From NCBI GenBank assembly GCA_018662225.1, contig JABJGO010000066.1, positions 1-64,000 of the forward strand: 64,000 bases of DNA, read 5' to 3'. The position numbers were made by a program, and so were the translations under genes. Positions 61,770-64,000 of this stretch are shown here, piece after piece. Under the pieces are notes generated by a model, which did not search any database, had not been told where the DNA came from, and saw only the letters and a program-made list of their open reading frames with translations. The DNA is from Rhodospirillales bacterium (lineage in GTDB: Bacteria; Pseudomonadota; Alphaproteobacteria; Rhodospirillales; Casp-alpha2). How positions within the stretch are numbered: position 1 is the first letter of the stretch; each line of letters begins with the position of its first letter.

Positions 61770-63416
61770 ATGAGTGAGCGCCTCCACCTTATCCACGGCC
61801 TGCGGTTTGATAATATCAAAGGCGACATCTTTGGTGGCGTAACCGCCGCCGTGGTGGCCTTGCCGCTGGCGCTGGCTTTTGGCGTGGCATCGGGCGCTGG
61901 TCCGCTGGCCGGTCTGTGGGGCGCTATCCTCGTTGGATTTTTTGCAGCCGTTTTTGGCGGAACACCCGCCCAGGTGTCTGGCCCCACCGGCCCTATGACC
62001 GTGGTTACAGCGGGCATTGTTATGCAATACGCGCACGACCCGGCCATTGCCTTCACCGTGGTGATGATGGCGGGCGCGTTTCAGATCGCCTTTAGCATCA
62101 GTGGCATCGGCAAGTACATCAACCTCATGCCCATGCCGGTGGTGTCCGGGTTTATGAGCGGCATCGGCTGCATTATCATCGCGCTTCAGCTGGCCCCTTT
62201 GTTTGGTCATGTCACATCCGGCAACGTTGTGGAGTCCATTATGGCGCTGCCGTTTGTGGTGGGTAATCCACTGGTGGATGCGGCCGTTGTTGGGTTACTG
62301 AGTCTGGCCCTCATGTGTTTCCTGCCCCGGGCGGTCAAACGCATCCTTCCACCGGCACTGGTGGCGCTTATTGTGGGCACGGTCTGTGCCTATTGGTTTT
62401 TGCCAGAAGCGCCCGTGCTGGGCGAAATTCCAACCGGGTTTCCAAACCTCACATGGCCCATCATTGATACGGCCACACTGGCTAGTATGCTGCAATCGGC
62501 GTTTCTGCTGGCTATGCTTGGTACCATCGACAGCCTGCTGACCTCGCTGGTGGCTGACAACGTGACCCAGACCCATCACCGCCCCAACCGCGAACTGTTG
62601 GGTCAGGGGATCGGCAATATGGTGGCGGGTTTATTCGGGGCCATTCCCGGCGCTGGCGCCACCATGCGGACCGTAATCAATGTGCGGGCCGGTGGACGTA
62701 CACCTATATCCGGGGCGTTACACGCGGTTGTTTTGTTTGCCGTTGTTATGGGCCTGGGGCCACTGGCGTCACATATCCCGCATGCGGTTCTGGCGGGCAT
62801 TTTGATTAAAGTTGGTTTCGACATCATCGACTGGGAATACTTGAGGCGCGCGCGGCGAGCACCCAAGACTGGCTTGATTTTGATGGTGATCGTGCTGCTG
62901 CTGACGGTGTTTGTTGATTTAATCGTCGCGGTCATGGTGGGGTTGGTGCTGGCCAGCCTGGTGCTAACCAAGCGCATGGCAGATTTGCACATGGCGGGCC
63001 TGACAACCATATCTGCCGATGATGATGATGCCAGTTTAAGCGAAGAAGAAAGATCTATTTTGCGCGCCGCACAAGGTCACATCATGGTGTTTGTTCTGCG
63101 TGGGCCGTTTAGCTTTGGCGCGGCAACCGGCGTTACCAGGCGCATCCGGCAGGAAGTCGATCACAGCGTTTTAATTCTGGATTTGAGTGAAGTGCCCATG
63201 ATTGATTCCAGCGCCTCATTTGCTCTGGAAGAAGTGATCCGCAATGCCGGGGTCAAAGGGCGTCATGCCCTGCTCGTGGGCGTGCGACCAGCCGTTCGCA
63301 CCATTCTTGCCAGTCTCGGCGTACTGGACTTGTTTCCCGCCGGGCATGTGCACCGGGAACGCGAATCCGCCATCCGGCATGCGGCGATATTGTTGAACCT
63401 TGATCAGGCCACCTGA
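61770..63416 (+). CDS. SulP/SLC26 anion transporter with STAS domain
   Basis: The 548-residue protein has a SulP transmembrane domain (about 1-410; FGGVTAAVVALPLALAFGVASG, VSGPTGPMTVVTA) and a C-terminal STAS domain (about 430-540) with VLILDLSEVPMIDSSASFALEE. SulP proteins move sulfate, bicarbonate, or other anions; the substrate is not known here. It starts five bases after ppa, so pyrophosphate hydrolysis and anion uptake may be co-regulated. mutS begins 97 bp downstream. Confidence 0.9.
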   Translation: MSERLHLIHGLRFDNIKGDIFGGVTAAVVALPLALAFGVASGAGPLAGLWGAILVGFFAAVFGGTPAQVSGPTGPMTVVTAGIVMQYAHDPAIAFTVVMMAGAFQIAFSISGIGKYINLMPMPVVSGFMSGIGCIIIALQLAPLFGHVTSGNVVESIMALPFVVGNPLVDAAVVGLLSLALMCFLPRAVKRILPPALVALIVGTVCAYWFLPEAPVLGEIPTGFPNLTWPIIDTATLASMLQSAFLLAMLGTIDSLLTSLVADNVTQTHHRPNRELLGQGIGNMVAGLFGAIPGAGATMRTVINVRAGGRTPISGALHAVVLFAVVMGLGPLASHIPHAVLAGILIKVGFDIIDWEYLRRARRAPKTGLILMVIVLLLTVFVDLIVAVMVGLVLASLVLTKRMADLHMAGLTTISADDDDASLSEEERSILRAAQGHIMVFVLRGPFSFGAATGVTRRIRQEVDHSVLILDLSEVPMIDSSASFALEEVIRNAGVKGRHALLVGVRPAVRTILASLGVLDLFPAGHVHRERESAIRHAAILLNLDQAT

Positions 63417-63513
63417 CGCCACCAGACACCAGTCGCCGCCAGTTGTCGATGGCATGACCGGCGTTGCCTGTGATATGGTCGCGGTCTGACTGATAGACGA
63501 ACAGGCAAATGAC

Positions 63514-64000
63514 GTGAACAAGGCAGCCGCCACCCCGGTCCAGCAGGACAATGAGCAAACGCCTGTCGTGAAAGACAAGCCCACGCCCATGATGGAACAG
63601 TACCTGTCCATCAAGGTGGATCATCCCGATGCGCTCCTGTTCTATCGCATGGGTGATTTTTACGAGCTGTTCTTCGATGATGCCGTTGCCGCCGCCGCCG
63701 CCCTCGACATCACCCTCACCAAACGGGGCAAGCATCAGGGCGATGATATTTCCATGTGTGGTGTGCCCGCCCACAGCCACGTTGTGTATCTGGAGCGTCT
63801 GATCCGCAAAGGCTTCAAGGTTGCTATTTGCGAACAGATCGAAGACCCCACCGAAGCCAAACGAAAGCGCGGCCACAAGGCCGTGGTCAAGCGCGCCGTA
63901 TCACGCATTGTGACCCCGGGCACGTTGACCGAAGATACCCTGCTGGATGCCCGCAGCAATAATTACTTAGTCAGCGTCGCCACGGCCAAGGGTCAATTCG
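63514..64000 (+). CDS. mutS: DNA mismatch repair protein MutS, 5' part (cut by window end)
   Basis: The first about 162 residues of MutS are visible and run off the window. They contain the mismatch-binding domain with the Phe-x-Glu motif in [33 protein letters not shown] and the [11 protein letters not shown] segment. Translation likely starts at GTG 63514; the in-frame ATG at 63589 (MMEQYLSIK) is the alternative and gives a more standard N-terminus. The remaining clamp, ATPase and HTH domains lie beyond the window. Confidence 0.95.
   Translation, partial: MNKAAATPVQQDNEQTPVVKDKPTPMMEQYLSIKVDHPDALLFYRMGDFYELFFDDAVAAAAALDITLTKRGKHQGDDISMCGVPAHSHVVYLERLIRKGFKVAICEQIEDPTEAKRKRGHKAVVKRAVSRIVTPGTLTEDTLLDARSNNYLVSVATAKGQF

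Overview
This window looks like a chromosomal segment from an alphaproteobacterium, probably a Rhodospirillales-like or related marine lineage. The call rests on gene order, not on any search. Downstream-to-upstream order rho-hemJ-hemH-hemE, a 406-bp AT-rich gap, then ppsR-maf-aroE-coaE-dnaQ with secB and fxsA opposite, is the arrangement around the replication origin in Caulobacter and many alphaproteobacteria. The gap at 6948-7353 carries several DnaA-box matches and is the likely oriC; genes point away from it on both sides.

Layout. 1-2580: an accessory sensor histidine kinase. 2734-6947: rho and three late haem genes (minus strand). 6948-7353: putative origin. 7354-18102: housekeeping genes (ppsR, maf, aroE, coaE, dnaQ, secB, fxsA, a Tim44-like gene, mltA, smr, an HTH gene), with a lactate-oxidation operon lutABC set between mltA and smr. 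18103-22584: an accessory block that begins with a duplicated 3' end of the HTH gene and carries a small membrane protein, a MarR regulator with a palindromic operator and a divergent nitroreductase, a DMT permease and a TTC38-like TPR protein. 22604-24468: hslUV. 24469-27950: an accessory island with two c-type cytochromes, an FNR-like site and an outer-membrane beta-barrel, bordered by dispersed palindromic repeats. 27951-31505: hisB, a DUF2628 gene, hisHAFE. 31526-42462: HIT protein, comM, gshB, and a block resembling the E. coli yra locus (BON lipoprotein, yraN, rsmI, LpoA-like), then hemW-rdgB-rph. 42548-45615: accessory hydrolase, permease and dehydrogenase. 45638-45835: a 33-bp tandem repeat. 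45852-52788: hrcA, grpE, dnaK, dnaJ, dapB, nth. 52797-57550: lipoprotein, bactofilin, EI24 protein, PfkB kinase, typA. 57551-59704: AT-rich accessory cassette of small envelope proteins, including one with long Lys and Asp runs. 59881-64000: ampG-like permease, pyrophosphatase, SulP transporter and the 5' part of mutS.

How it fits together. The backbone is essential machinery: haem synthesis, replication proofreading, protein export and quality control (SecB, HslUV, DnaKJ-GrpE), histidine synthesis, envelope upkeep and DNA repair. Accessory cassettes interrupt blocks that are contiguous in many relatives. Several of them lie next to non-coding remnants that share two short repeat families, GACTCATA-N3-TGAGAA and AATAGCCAGAAGCAG. 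The best candidates for undescribed biology are the FNR-linked cytochrome/beta-barrel island (24.9-27.5 kb), the Lys/Asp-protein envelope cassette (58.0-59.7 kb) and the repeat families themselves. No tRNA, rRNA, CRISPR array, intact insertion sequence or prophage gene was recognised. All assignments come from reading motifs and gene order; none was checked by alignment.
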